Below, in pieces: positions 29,504-38,259 of a stretch of 64,000 bases of DNA; the first letter of the stretch is position 1, and each line of letters opens with the position of its first letter. Where the stretch lies: NCBI GenBank assembly GCA_026393985.1, contig JAPKZB010000015.1:78960-142959 (forward strand), in the 5' to 3' direction. The stretch is from Acidobacteriota bacterium (lineage in GTDB: Bacteria; Acidobacteriota; Terriglobia; Bryobacterales; Bryobacteraceae). The notes beneath the pieces are model-generated. The model did no database searches. It was not told the origin of the DNA and saw only the letters and a list, made by a program, of their open reading frames with translations. The position numbers and the translations under genes were made by a program.

Positions 29504-31102
29504 TTACCGGGCTGCTTCGAGCTGCAACTGGCGGGCGCGCGCGAACGCCTGCCGATTCTGATACTCAAACCAGAACTTGCTGCCGGCGGCCCAGAAGTAG
29601 CCGCCCGCAAAGAGCGACAGGAACGGGATGGCCAGGAAGTTATACGTTTCCACCGAGTAGACCATCATCCATACGAAGTAGCAGCCGGCCATGGTTTCCA
29701 CGTAAGGGAGCGTGCCGATCCTGCTTTTGTACTTGGCCTTGGCGGGAATTTTGCCCACGCCGTACTTGGGGGTGCGGGCAAAGGCGGTCTGGTAGCCGAT
29801 TAGGGCTTCCATGACGGCCTTGGCATTGGAGAGCGTGAGTGCGACGCCGGCCATCATCAGCCACGGCAGATGCTGGATGGACCGTGTCCAGGCTTTGCCG
29901 TGCAGTTGGCGCTGGGCGACGAGGTAGAAGGCCGAGATGGACCAGAAGCTGGCGATCATCAGCGGCAGATCGACGAACACCATCTGCATCCAGCCCATGT
30001 AGAAGCGGCAGATCATGACTGGCAGCATGAGGAGGCTCATGACGACCATGAGCGGGTAGGCGATGTTGGGGGTGAGGTGGCAGATGGCTTCGAGCTTGAT
30101 GCGCCAGGGCTGGTTGCTGTGGAGAATCATCGGCAGCAGCTTTTTGGCGCACTGAGTCAGGCCTTTGGACCAGCGGGTCTGCTGGACCTGGAAGCCGTGC
30201 ATGTCGGTGGGCAGTTCGCTCGGGCACTCGACTTCGGGCAGGTAGACGAACTGCCAGCCTTTCAGTTGGGCGCGGTAGGACAGGTCGGAGTCTTCGGTGA
30301 GCGTGTCGTGCTGCCAGCCGCCGGCGTCTTCGATCATCTCTTTGCGGAGGAGGCCGGCCGTGCCGTTGAAGTTGAAGAAGAGGCCGCCGCCGGCGCGGGC
30401 AACGTGTTCGAGCACGAAGTGGCCGTCGAGCAGCATGGTCTGCACTTCGGTGAGCTTGTTGACGCTCTGGTTGAGATAGGTCCAGCGGGTCTGGACGACG
30501 CCGACCTTGGGGTCGGCAAAGTAGTGAATGGTGCGCCGCAGGAAGTCGGTGGGGACGACGAAGTCGGCGTCGAAGACCGCGACCACGATGCCGGTGGCCG
30601 TTTTGAGGCCTTCCTGCAGGGCGCCGGCCTTGAAGCCGTGGCGGTTGGTGCGGTGGTGGTATTCGATGGGGTGGCCGAGGGCGCGGTATTCGGCGACGAG
30701 GCGTTCGGTGAACGGGTGGGTTTCGTCAGTGGAGTCATCGAGGACCTGAATCTGCAGCTTGTCCTTCGGGTAGTCGATCTTGACGATGGTTTCAATGAGG
30801 CGTTCGACGACGAAGCGCTCATTATAAAGAGGCAGCTGGATAGTCACGGGAGGGAGTTCGTCGAAGCGTTGGGGCGGGGTGGCGGGCAGGTTGCGGCGGT
30901 GTTTGAAGTAGCCACGGATCATTTCGTAGCGGTGCATGCCGTAAAAGCTCAGGACGAGCAGGATGGCGAAATAGGGGACGATGAGCAGGTAGTCGAACAG
31001 GGCCAGGGAGTGGACCCCGGCGAAGGTATCGTCCAACATATCGCGCTTGATCTGTTCGAAAGCAGACTGGTTGGCTACGAAAAACGCTATGGTAGTGTGC
31101 AT
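29504..31102 (-). CDS. membrane glycosyltransferase family 2 (cellulose-synthase-like)
   Basis: A processive-type GT2 of up to 532 residues. The GT-A core shows PPVTIQLPLYNERFVVERLI, IQVLDDSTDET, a DAD metal motif (AVFDADFVVP), TEDSDLSYR and the QxxRW motif as QTRWSKG. An N-terminal membrane helix (DYLLIVPYFAILLVLSF) and several C-terminal helices (about residues 350-520) anchor it. The product is unknown; a beta-linked polysaccharide or glycolipid is likely. The start is uncertain: ATG 31102 overlaps the start of the divergent gene, while ATG 31039 begins just before the first helix and would leave about 60 bases for promoters. Neither has a strong ribosome binding site. Confidence 0.88.
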   Translation of the reverse strand: MHTTIAFFVANQSAFEQIKRDMLDDTFAGVHSLALFDYLLIVPYFAILLVLSFYGMHRYEMIRGYFKHRRNLPATPPQRFDELPPVTIQLPLYNERFVVERLIETIVKIDYPKDKLQIQVLDDSTDETHPFTERLVAEYRALGHPIEYHHRTNRHGFKAGALQEGLKTATGIVVAVFDADFVVPTDFLRRTIHYFADPKVGVVQTRWTYLNQSVNKLTEVQTMLLDGHFVLEHVARAGGGLFFNFNGTAGLLRKEMIEDAGGWQHDTLTEDSDLSYRAQLKGWQFVYLPEVECPSELPTDMHGFQVQQTRWSKGLTQCAKKLLPMILHSNQPWRIKLEAICHLTPNIAYPLMVVMSLLMLPVMICRFYMGWMQMVFVDLPLMIASFWSISAFYLVAQRQLHGKAWTRSIQHLPWLMMAGVALTLSNAKAVMEALIGYQTAFARTPKYGVGKIPAKAKYKSRIGTLPYVETMAGCYFVWMMVYSVETYNFLAIPFLSLFAGGYFWAAGSKFWFEYQNRQAFARARQLQLEAAR

Positions 31103-32294
31103 GCGCGGGCTGCGGTGGGGCGGAACAGGATTAGGCGCCGGATACCTGGCGCTTGTATGGGCGGCGCACAACCGCGACAACCCAACACCCGCCTTGATCC
31201 TCTACCTTGTGATTTCTCTAGTATATCTGATCCTGGTGAGCCGTCTGGGCGGTGCGGAGCGTCCGGGTTCGCTCCGGTTCGTTTTGGGTTTGGCGCTGCT
31301 GTTCCGGCTGGAGGCGTTCTGGATGGCGCCGGTCTTTACCGACGACTTGTATCGCTACCGTTGGGAGGGGCGCCTGCAACTGGCGGGTGGCAACCCCTAC
31401 CAGGAGCGCCCGGGCGATCCGCGGTGGAGCGGTCTGCGGGACGAGACCTATCGGTTGGTCGACGGCAAGGACTTCAAGGCGGTCTATGGACCGCTGGTCG
31501 AGCATTTGGAGCGGGAGATGGCGCGGCTGTCGGAGGCACTGTGGATCCATAAGCTGCCGGCCGTGCTGGCCGATGGGGTGCTGCTGCTGCTGCTGGCGCG
31601 GTGGCATGGGCCGCGGGCGGCGCTGCTGTATGGCTGGTGCCCGCTGGGGGTGGTGGAGTTTGCGGGCATGGGGCACAACGATGCGCTGCTGATTCTGGCG
31701 CTGGCGCTGGCGATGCGCTACCGTTCGGCGGTGGCGTTGGGGTTGGCGATTGCGGTGAAGTGGTGGCCGGCCCTGCTGCTGCCCGCGTTTGTGCGGACGG
31801 ACCGGCGGACGGCGTGGGCGGTACTGGTGCCGGTCGTCTTATTTTTGCCCTACGCGAGCGATATTCGGGAGAACGCCGATTTTGCGAGCGGCTTTCTGGG
31901 TGGCTGGTCGAACAATCCGAGTCTGTTCTGGTTGATCGAGATTGTTTCGCCTAGCCGGGCGGCGGCCAAGTACCTGGTGCTGGGTTTGCTCGGGGTGGTG
32001 GCGCTGTGGCCGCAGCGGCTGGAGCGGTCGATTTTGACGACAACGCTGGCGATTCTGCTGCTATCGGCCAATGTGCATCCCTGGTACCTGACGTGGCTGC
32101 TGCCGCATTGGGCGGTGTTGGCGGCGCCGCCGGTGGCGGTCTGGATGGCGCTGACGCCCTTGCAGTATTGGGCGTTGGGGGAATGGCGGACGGAGGGGAG
32201 GTGGGTGGAGCGGGGGCCTTGGAACGTGGTGGTTTACGGTACGTCCGGGGTGGTTTTATGGCTTTGGTGGCAGCGGCGTCGTCGTTTACAATAA
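31101..32294 (+). CDS. membrane mannosyltransferase-like protein (GT87/PIG-M-like)
   Basis: A 397-residue integral membrane protein with about ten hydrophobic helices. The first periplasmic loop carries VFTDDLYRYRWEGRLQLAGG followed by NPYQERPGDPRW, matching the DD/DLYRY-type acceptor site of polyprenyl-phosphate-dependent mannosyltransferases (GT87, PIG-M-like). GHNDALLILALALAMRY and VKWWPALLLPAFV follow. It would transfer a sugar from a lipid carrier on the periplasmic side. The start ATG 31101 overlaps the possible GT2 start on the other strand (CATG at 31100-31103); ATG 31089 is an in-frame alternative. Pairing with the divergent GT2 suggests joint glycan or glycolipid synthesis. Confidence 0.82.
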   Translation: MRGLRWGGTGLGAGYLALVWAAHNRDNPTPALILYLVISLVYLILVSRLGGAERPGSLRFVLGLALLFRLEAFWMAPVFTDDLYRYRWEGRLQLAGGNPYQERPGDPRWSGLRDETYRLVDGKDFKAVYGPLVEHLEREMARLSEALWIHKLPAVLADGVLLLLLARWHGPRAALLYGWCPLGVVEFAGMGHNDALLILALALAMRYRSAVALGLAIAVKWWPALLLPAFVRTDRRTAWAVLVPVVLFLPYASDIRENADFASGFLGGWSNNPSLFWLIEIVSPSRAAAKYLVLGLLGVVALWPQRLERSILTTTLAILLLSANVHPWYLTWLLPHWAVLAAPPVAVWMALTPLQYWALGEWRTEGRWVERGPWNVVVYGTSGVVLWLWWQRRRRLQ

Positions 32295-32314
32295 GGCACT
32301 GGAGCGGTAGCGAA

Positions 32315-32752
32315 TTGCAGGAGCAGATCAGGGCGGTCGGGAAACTTTTTATTGGTTTCGGTGTGGTGGGGGCGGTGGGCTCGCTGGTTGTCCTGGTGGC
32401 ATTTGGCGGTATGCCGGGTTTACTGGCGTTTGACGCCAATGCGCGGCACAACGATCTGACGACCATTCCGTTCGAACGGCTGGCGGCGGCGGTCTACGTC
32501 AGCTTCAGTCTGCTGCTGGCGATTCCGCTGGTGTTGGTGGGCCGGGGGATTCTGCGCTGGGAGCCGTGGGCGCACACGGGGGGGATTCTCGCGGGGGCGG
32601 CGTCTATTCTGTTGTTCCCGGTGGGGACGGCGATTGGGCTTTACGCTTTGGGGGTGATGCTGCTGCCGGAGACGGAGCCGTTGTTTCTGAACCCGCCGGC
32701 GCCTCTTAAGCGACCGGAGCCCAGAAGAAACGCGCCAACAAAACTGCCGTGA
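32315..32752 (+). CDS. small integral membrane protein
   Basis: A 145-residue protein with three or four hydrophobic helices (LFIGFGVVGAVGSLVVLVAF, LAAAVYVSFSLLLAIPLVLV, GGILAGAASILLFPVGTAIG plus a following segment). TTG 32315 is chosen because GGAG lies ten bases upstream and the sequence begins LQEQIRAVGKLF; the frame stays open upstream and ATG 32258, inside the previous gene, is an alternative. No family was recognised. It follows the mannosyltransferase gene by 20 bases and probably shares its transcript. The end overlaps the convergent permease gene by 47 bases. Confidence 0.65.
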   Translation: MQEQIRAVGKLFIGFGVVGAVGSLVVLVAFGGMPGLLAFDANARHNDLTTIPFERLAAAVYVSFSLLLAIPLVLVGRGILRWEPWAHTGGILAGAASILLFPVGTAIGLYALGVMLLPETEPLFLNPPAPLKRPEPRRNAPTKLP

Positions 32753-34004
32753 GTCTGTAGAGGAACGGGCTGACCTCCCGGGCGCGTCCGGCGGCGATGG
32801 TGAGCAGGGTGTGGGCGATGAGTCCGAAGGCGAGCCCGGTGGCGATGCTGAAGGTGAGGGGAATGGCGGCCAGGGTGAGGAAGGCGGGGATGGCGGTGGC
32901 GAGGTTATCCCAGTCGACTTCGGCGGCGTGGGTCATCAGCAGAGCGCCCACCAGGATGAGAGCCGGCGCCGTGGCGTACGGCGGGACCGTCCCGAGCCAG
33001 GGTGCGAGGAAAAAAGATGCGAGAAAGAGCAGTCCGGCGACGATGGCCGCCACGCCGCTGCGGCCCCCGGCGGCGACCCCGGAGGCGCTTTCAATGTAGC
33101 TGACGACGGTGGAGGTGCCGAGCAGGGCGCCGCCCATGGTGGCGAGCGAGTCGGTGAACAGGATGCGATCGACGCGGGGAATGCGGCCGGCGGGGTCGAC
33201 CAGTCTGGCGCGCTTGGAGACGGCGAGCAGGGTGCCGAGGTTGTCAAACAGGTCGACGAACAGAAAGGCGAAGATGATTTCGAAGAGGCCGAGGCGGAGC
33301 GCGCCGGCGATATCGAGATGGCCGGCGGTGGCGGTGATGGCGGTGAAGGACGCCTCCGGCCCCGGGCGGCCGCTCCAACCGGCGAGCAGCGCGGTGGCGA
33401 GCAGGCCGACGAGCGTGGCGCCGGGGACGCGTCGGACGAGAAGGACCGCCGTCAGCAGCAGGCCGCCGAGGGCGGTTGCCGGTCCGGGGGCGGTGAGTTG
33501 GCCCAGGGCCAGCATCGTAGCCGGATGCGCGACGATGATGCCGGCGTTTTTGAGGCCGATGAAGGCCAGGAACAGCCCGATGCCGGCGGCGACGGCGGCG
33601 TAGAGCGAAGGGGGGACGGCTTCGACCAGGCGCCGGCGGAGGCCGGTGAGGGTGAGCAGCAGGAAGGCAGCGCCCGACAGGAAGACCGCGCCGAGGGCGG
33701 TGGGCCAAGGCACGCCCATGCCCTGGACCACGGCGTAGGTGAAGTAAGCATTCAAGCCCATGCCGGGCGCCATGGCGAGCGGATAGCGGGCGACGGCACC
33801 CATGAGAATACTGGCCAGGCCGGCGGCCAGGCAGGTGGCCGCCGTGACCGCGGCCGCGGGCATACCGGCGGCGGCCAGCACGGAAGGGTTGACGAAAATG
33901 ATGTAGGCCATTGTCAGGAACGTGGTGCACCCGGCCAGGATCTCCGTGCGCCAGTTGGTTCCCAACCCGGCAAAGTCAAAATACTCCGCCAAACGCTTCC
34001 GCAT
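32706..34004 (-). CDS. NCS2/AzgA-family purine permease
   Basis: A 432-residue transporter with 12-14 helices. AzgA features: YFDFAGLGTNWRTEILAGCT at the N-terminus, FLTMAYIIFVNPSVLAAAGM, APGMGLNAYFTYAVV (purine-binding segment) and FLFVDLFDNLGTLLAVSKRA, then GALLGTSTVVSYIESASGVA with the conserved Glu. It should import adenine, guanine or hypoxanthine with protons. ATG 34004 is followed by the classical N-terminus. The gene lies 14 bases downstream of the S46 peptidase and is likely co-transcribed, perhaps for scavenging. No purine riboswitch was seen in front of it. Confidence 0.92.
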   Translation of the reverse strand: MRKRLAEYFDFAGLGTNWRTEILAGCTTFLTMAYIIFVNPSVLAAAGMPAAAVTAATCLAAGLASILMGAVARYPLAMAPGMGLNAYFTYAVVQGMGVPWPTALGAVFLSGAAFLLLTLTGLRRRLVEAVPPSLYAAVAAGIGLFLAFIGLKNAGIIVAHPATMLALGQLTAPGPATALGGLLLTAVLLVRRVPGATLVGLLATALLAGWSGRPGPEASFTAITATAGHLDIAGALRLGLFEIIFAFLFVDLFDNLGTLLAVSKRARLVDPAGRIPRVDRILFTDSLATMGGALLGTSTVVSYIESASGVAAGGRSGVAAIVAGLLFLASFFLAPWLGTVPPYATAPALILVGALLMTHAAEVDWDNLATAIPAFLTLAAIPLTFSIATGLAFGLIAHTLLTIAAGRAREVSPFLYRLTAVLLARFFWAPVA

Positions 34005-34018
34005 AGGGGGCAGAGAGG

Positions 34019-36064
34019 CTAGAAGCCCAGCTCCTTTAATACCGAGCCGGCGCCGTAGACCTTGCCGAGCGCTTCGATGATGCCCTGGCTGGCGACATGG
34101 ACCGAGCGTTCCCGCGTGTCGCGGTAGAGGTACTGATTGGGCAGGCCTTCGATGTTGCCGTCAAAGAGAATGCCGACAATCTCGCCTTTGGCGTTCACCG
34201 TGGGGCTGCCGGAGTTGCCGCCGTGGGTGTCGGCCGTCGAGACAAAGTTGTAGGGCGTCTTCAGCTTCAGGGCCGCCTTGGCCCGGAGCCAGGAGGGAGG
34301 CAGGGCAAAGGGTTCGACGCCGGAGGCGCGGTCGTAGAGTCCGGCGAAGTTGGTGGCCCACGGGACAGGGCGGCCGGCGGCGTTGGTATAGCCTTTTACG
34401 GCGGCGTAGGTGAGGCGGAGGGTGAAGGTGGCGTCCGGATACTCGTTTTCGCCGTAGATGGCAAAGCGGGCCAGGGCGATGCGCGAGGCGCTTGCAACCG
34501 TGACGGATTCGACGCGGTCTTCGTAGCGCTTGCGAAGTTCGCGGGCCTTGGGTTCGAGGGCTTGGGCGACCTGCATCATCGGATCGTCGAAGGCCGCCGG
34601 GGACTTGCGGACGGCGACGAGGGCGAGGCGGGAGCGGCTGACATAGTCCGCGGCCGCGGCGGCCGGGGAGCGGCCGGCGAGAATGCTGGCGACGAAGGGT
34701 TCGGCGGGGCCGAAGGTGGCGACGAGATTTTCAAAAAAGTTCGTGAGGGTGAGCGTTTCGAGCGCGGGGTAGATGGGGGCGGGGGAGTAGAGCGCCTGCT
34801 CCTGGGCCGGGAGATTGGCGTCGTTCCATTCGCGGAGGCGTTCGCCGTTGGGCTTGGCCTTTTCGGCCCGGTAGCGAAGGAGGGCCTTGGCGATGGCGAA
34901 GAGTTCGGAGCCGGAGCCGGGGGCGCGTTCAAGGAAGGTGTAGGGCCGGTAGAACTCCTTATACTCGGCGTAGGCGGCGGCGATCTCGTCCCAGGTTTTG
35001 CCGAAGCGGGCCTGTTTGGCCGGGTCGTCGGCGATGGCTTTGCGAAGGCGGCTCTCCTGCTCCTGTTTGAGGCGCATGAGGTCGTCCTGGCGCAGACCGG
35101 CGAGGAAGCCGGTGCGGGCTTTGACGCTGTTCTGCAGGGAGGCGAGCAGGTCGCGGGCGATGCGCTTGTTTTCCGCGTCGGTCTGGCCGAAGGCGAGGAG
35201 CTTTTGGATTAGGCGGCCGTTGGCATCGAGCGACAAGGGCATGACGACGTCGTGTTGGAACTGGAGTTCGGCCATGGTGGCGAGGCGTTCGGTGCGGCCG
35301 GGGTGGCCGGATACGAAGATGAGCTCTTTGTCCCGGGCGCCGGTTTTCGACCACGGCAGATAGTGCTTCACCTGGGCCGGTTTGCCGTTTTCGTAGGCCC
35401 GGAAGAGTGCGAAATCGAGGCAGTAGCGGGGGTAGGTGAAGTTGTCGGGGTCGCCGCCGAAGGCCGCGATGGACTCTTCGGGGGCGAAGACGAGGCGGAC
35501 ATCGGTGTACTTTTTGTAATGATAGAGGTCGTACTGGCCGCCGGAGTAGAGGGTGACGACGTCGCAGCGGTTGCCGGTGGCGGCGGCGCACTGTTTTTCG
35601 AGGGCGGCGGCGTTTGAGCGGCGGATGCGGGCGGCTTCGGCGGGGGCGGTGGCGTCGGTGGTGCCGGCCTTGATCTGGTCCGTGACGGTTTCGATCTTCT
35701 GCAGGACATTGACTTCGAGGCTGGGGCAGGTTTTTTCGTTGGGGAGGGGACCGGCGACGAAGCCGTTTTTCATGTAATCGTTTTCTTTCGAAGAGACCTG
35801 GTAGATGCAGTCGGCGCCGACGTGGTGGTTGGTGAACAGCAGGCCGTTCGGGGAGACGAACGAGCCGGAGCCGCCGCTATTGAAGCGAACCGAGGAGAGT
35901 TGGAGCGTAGAGAGAAACTGGTCGGTGACGGTGAAGCCGAACTTCTTTTTCACCTCCTCGCGGGGGAACTTGTTGAAGAGCCACATGCCTTCCTCGGCGA
36001 GGCCCGGTAGGGCGGCGAGGAGGAGGAATAAGGGGAGAAACAGGAGTCGGCGCATTGCCCTCAT
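34019..36064 (-). CDS. S46 family dipeptidyl-peptidase (DPP7/DPP11-like)
   Basis: A 681-residue periplasmic serine exopeptidase. Signal peptide MRAMRRLLFLPLFLLLAALP. The chymotrypsin-fold triad is recognisable: TNHH (residues 79-81), Asp in the LDFALFRAYENGKP segment, and the nucleophile Ser about residue 618 in GGNSGSPTVNAKG. FGGDPDNFTYPRY is the S46 substrate N-terminus-binding signature. The residue 18 positions after the catalytic Ser is Gly (LFDGN), which in Porphyromonas enzymes marks DPP7-type, hydrophobic P1 preference, while DPP11 has Arg there. ATG 36064 was chosen for the signal peptide; 36055 is an alternative. Transcribed ahead of the purine permease. Confidence 0.93.
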   Translation of the reverse strand: MRAMRRLLFLPLFLLLAALPGLAEEGMWLFNKFPREEVKKKFGFTVTDQFLSTLQLSSVRFNSGGSGSFVSPNGLLFTNHHVGADCIYQVSSKENDYMKNGFVAGPLPNEKTCPSLEVNVLQKIETVTDQIKAGTTDATAPAEAARIRRSNAAALEKQCAAATGNRCDVVTLYSGGQYDLYHYKKYTDVRLVFAPEESIAAFGGDPDNFTYPRYCLDFALFRAYENGKPAQVKHYLPWSKTGARDKELIFVSGHPGRTERLATMAELQFQHDVVMPLSLDANGRLIQKLLAFGQTDAENKRIARDLLASLQNSVKARTGFLAGLRQDDLMRLKQEQESRLRKAIADDPAKQARFGKTWDEIAAAYAEYKEFYRPYTFLERAPGSGSELFAIAKALLRYRAEKAKPNGERLREWNDANLPAQEQALYSPAPIYPALETLTLTNFFENLVATFGPAEPFVASILAGRSPAAAAADYVSRSRLALVAVRKSPAAFDDPMMQVAQALEPKARELRKRYEDRVESVTVASASRIALARFAIYGENEYPDATFTLRLTYAAVKGYTNAAGRPVPWATNFAGLYDRASGVEPFALPPSWLRAKAALKLKTPYNFVSTADTHGGNSGSPTVNAKGEIVGILFDGNIEGLPNQYLYRDTRERSVHVASQGIIEALGKVYGAGSVLKELGF

Positions 36065-36189
36065 TCTCGCATACGCGGATTTCAAAAAATGTAAATGGCT
36101 CACCCAAAAGGACTTATTGTATAAATTGGCAGATTCCGAGTGTACAGGTAGGGTGTGAGTGTGGGATACTCAGAAATCGGCTTACGGCA

Positions 36190-37548
36190 ATGAATCAAGT
36201 GGACGAGGCGATTGCCCGTTATCACAGCATCCTCGAGACAGAACCTTTCCGCGATTTGAACTGGGTGGAGCGCTTTCATGGGGCTCTGCGGACACGGAAA
36301 CTGGAGCTGGGCAACCGCCCGATATCCCCATTTCTTCGGCCGCACCTGGTGACCCGGGAGCAGTATGACGGGTTAGTCAAGGGTGGGCAACTGCTGGCAG
36401 CGGCGGTAGAGCAACTGCGGAAAATGGCGATGGAAAATCCCGCACTGTTGACGCGGATGGACCTGTTGCCGGCCGAGCGGATGTTAGCTTCGGTGAACCC
36501 TGGTTACAAACATTTTGCGGTGACGGGCTTGTTGGATACGGCGTTGGCGAATGGCCACGTGCGCTTTTCCGACTATAGCGCCGAGACGCCGGTGGGAGTA
36601 CTCTACTCTGAAGTGCTGGCTGATGAGTTGTACGAAACCGGGCCGCTGAAGGAGTTCCGCAAGGTAACGAAGATAGCGAAGCTGGGCGGGGTGAAGTACC
36701 TGCAGTCGGCGCTGTTGAAGGCGTACAAGGAATACGGCGGCAAGAACTCCCCGCAGGTGGCGATCCTGGATATGCGCCATCCTTTTGAGACGCTCCAATC
36801 GCGCGAGTATCATCTGCTGGCGGAGAACTTCAGCGCCCACGGCTTGCCGACGATTACCGCTTCGCCGGAACAGTTGGAGTATAAGAACGGGATTCTGCGG
36901 AAGGGCGAGTTCGTCATCGACATTGTTTACCGCCGCATGAAGACGCGCGACTTTGTGGTGCACTTTGACCCGAATCATCATCCGCTGGTGCGAGCGTACC
37001 GGGACGGCAAGGTTTGCGTGGTGAATAGCTTCCGCTCCGATATGGCGCAGAAGAAGGCCCTTTTCGACCTGTTGTCGGATGAGTCGGTGTTGGCGCATTT
37101 TCCGGCGGCGGACCGGGTGGCGATTCGGAAGCTGATTCCGACGACGCGCGTAGTGAGCGAGCGGATGGTGGCTTGGGACGGAACGGAAGAGGTGGATCTG
37201 CCGCAGTTTATCGCCGCGAACCGGGTCCGGTTGGCGCTGCGCCCGAACGACGATACCGAAGAGCGGCAGACGTTCATCGGCGAAGAGATGGACCAGGCGG
37301 GTTGGGAACGCGCGTTGCGGTCGGCGCTGCGGAGCCCTTACGTGGTGCAGGAAAACGTAAAGGCGCCGACGGCGAAATTCCCGGTGTATAGCTACGGGTC
37401 GATGGATTTGAAAGAGATGCGGGTGGAGGTGCACCCGCATGTGTATCTCGGCAAAGTGCAGAGCGCTTCGAGTTGGTTGACGCCGGCGGCGGGGACCTTC
37501 TCGACAGTGACCGGGATTACGCCGACTTACTTACTGGAAACGAAGTAA
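36190..37548 (+). CDS. circularly permuted ATP-grasp-like protein
   Basis: A 452-residue protein starting at ATG 36190 (MNQVDEAIARYH). Sequence blocks resemble circularly permuted ATP-grasp proteins related to glutathionylspermidine synthase: GEFVIDIVYRRMKTRDFVVH, HHPLVRAYRDGKVCVVNSFR, MAQKKALFDLLSDESVLAHF and IRKLIPTTRVVSERM. The glycine-rich ATP site normally found in these proteins is not obvious, and the usual partners (alpha-E domain protein, transglutaminase-like protein, proteasome-type protease) are absent nearby. It could form peptide-like bonds on an unknown substrate. Upstream A/T-rich sequence separates it from the divergent S46 gene. Its 3' end overlaps the decayed DinB-like gene. 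Confidence 0.72.
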   Translation: MNQVDEAIARYHSILETEPFRDLNWVERFHGALRTRKLELGNRPISPFLRPHLVTREQYDGLVKGGQLLAAAVEQLRKMAMENPALLTRMDLLPAERMLASVNPGYKHFAVTGLLDTALANGHVRFSDYSAETPVGVLYSEVLADELYETGPLKEFRKVTKIAKLGGVKYLQSALLKAYKEYGGKNSPQVAILDMRHPFETLQSREYHLLAENFSAHGLPTITASPEQLEYKNGILRKGEFVIDIVYRRMKTRDFVVHFDPNHHPLVRAYRDGKVCVVNSFRSDMAQKKALFDLLSDESVLAHFPAADRVAIRKLIPTTRVVSERMVAWDGTEEVDLPQFIAANRVRLALRPNDDTEERQTFIGEEMDQAGWERALRSALRSPYVVQENVKAPTAKFPVYSYGSMDLKEMRVEVHPHVYLGKVQSASSWLTPAAGTFSTVTGITPTYLLETK

Positions 37549-37789
37549 GCCGTTCGATCCGGGCTGCGTGGCGTTCGCCGTGGCGGAGGATCAGCAGGCC
37601 CGCGTCGCCGAAGTTGGGGCGGGGGAACCAGGCGTAGGGCGAGGTAAGCTTCAGCCGGCGCCAGCATGAGCCTTCGGCCTGGTGGAGAAGGCGGCGGAGT
37701 TTGGCGTGGGTGGCCAGGACGGCGGCTAGCGTATCGGGACGCGGTTGGGCGGCGAGGGGGAGCGATTGGAGTTGGGTCTGGGTGGTCAT
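37517..37789 (-). pseudogene. short DinB-like C-terminal remnant
   Basis: A 90-residue open frame (MTTQTQLQSLPLAAQPRP start) whose end, FGDAGLLILRHGERHAARIE, looks like the last helix of DinB/YfiT-type four-helix proteins, where a His-rich motif binds metal. The frame is too short for a complete DinB fold (normally about 150 residues), so an internal deletion is suspected. Its ATG overlaps the TetR remnant stop (ATGA), showing that the two were an operon. It overlaps the convergent ATP-grasp gene by 32 bases. It could still be a small functional protein. Confidence 0.4.
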
Positions 37790-38251
37790 AAGGGGCGCGT
37801 CCAGCGGGTGGCGATCGCTTCACCAACCTCGTCGAGGGGGAGATCGGGCTGATAGAGGGCGAAGTGCTCGCAGAGGCCGTCGATTTGGGCGAAGAGGGCG
37901 TAGGCTTCGGGGGCGGACGGCGTAAAAGAGCCGCCAGAAGGGCAGATGTTGGCGGACGATGGCGGCGGCACCGCGGATCAACGCCGGGAGGCCCTGGGCG
38001 GGGTCGGCGGCGGCGAGGGCCAAGGAGGCCTGGACATCGGCGGGGCCGCGTTCGAACAGGGCGAGGAGGAGCGCGTCTTGGCTGGGGAAATGGGAGTACA
38101 GGAGGCCGGTGGCGAGGCTGGCTTCGACGGCGATGGCTTTGACGGAGGTTCCGGCGAAGCCGTCGCGGGCGAACAGGAGCAGGGCGGCGTCGAGGAGGCG
38201 GGAGCGGGTGGCGGAGCGGAGGAGTTGATTCTGGGCGGGGGTGCGGGGCAC
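37786..38251 (-). pseudogene. TetR-family regulator with internal deletion and frameshift
   Basis: From GTG 38251 the frame gives a complete TetR DNA-binding domain: TRSRLLDAALLLFARDGFAG, then TSVKAIAVEASLATGLLYSH and FPSQDALLLALFERG. It continues to RQHLPFWRLFYAVR and then turns into Arg/Pro-rich nonsense near 37930. In the neighbouring frame the C-terminus resumes as EAYALFAQIDGLCEHFALYQ and PDLPLDEVGEAIATRW. About 50-60 residues of the ligand-binding domain normally between these parts are missing. Deletion plus frame change implies an inactive regulator, although a truncated DNA-binding domain could still be made. Confidence 0.68.
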
Positions 38252-38259
38252 CTTCGAAT

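Noticed and set aside
32006..32314. N-terminal extension of the small membrane protein
   Set aside because: The in-frame sequence upstream of 32258 is Gly/Ala/Asp-rich shadow of the mannosyltransferase gene; the family-like part starts near 32315.
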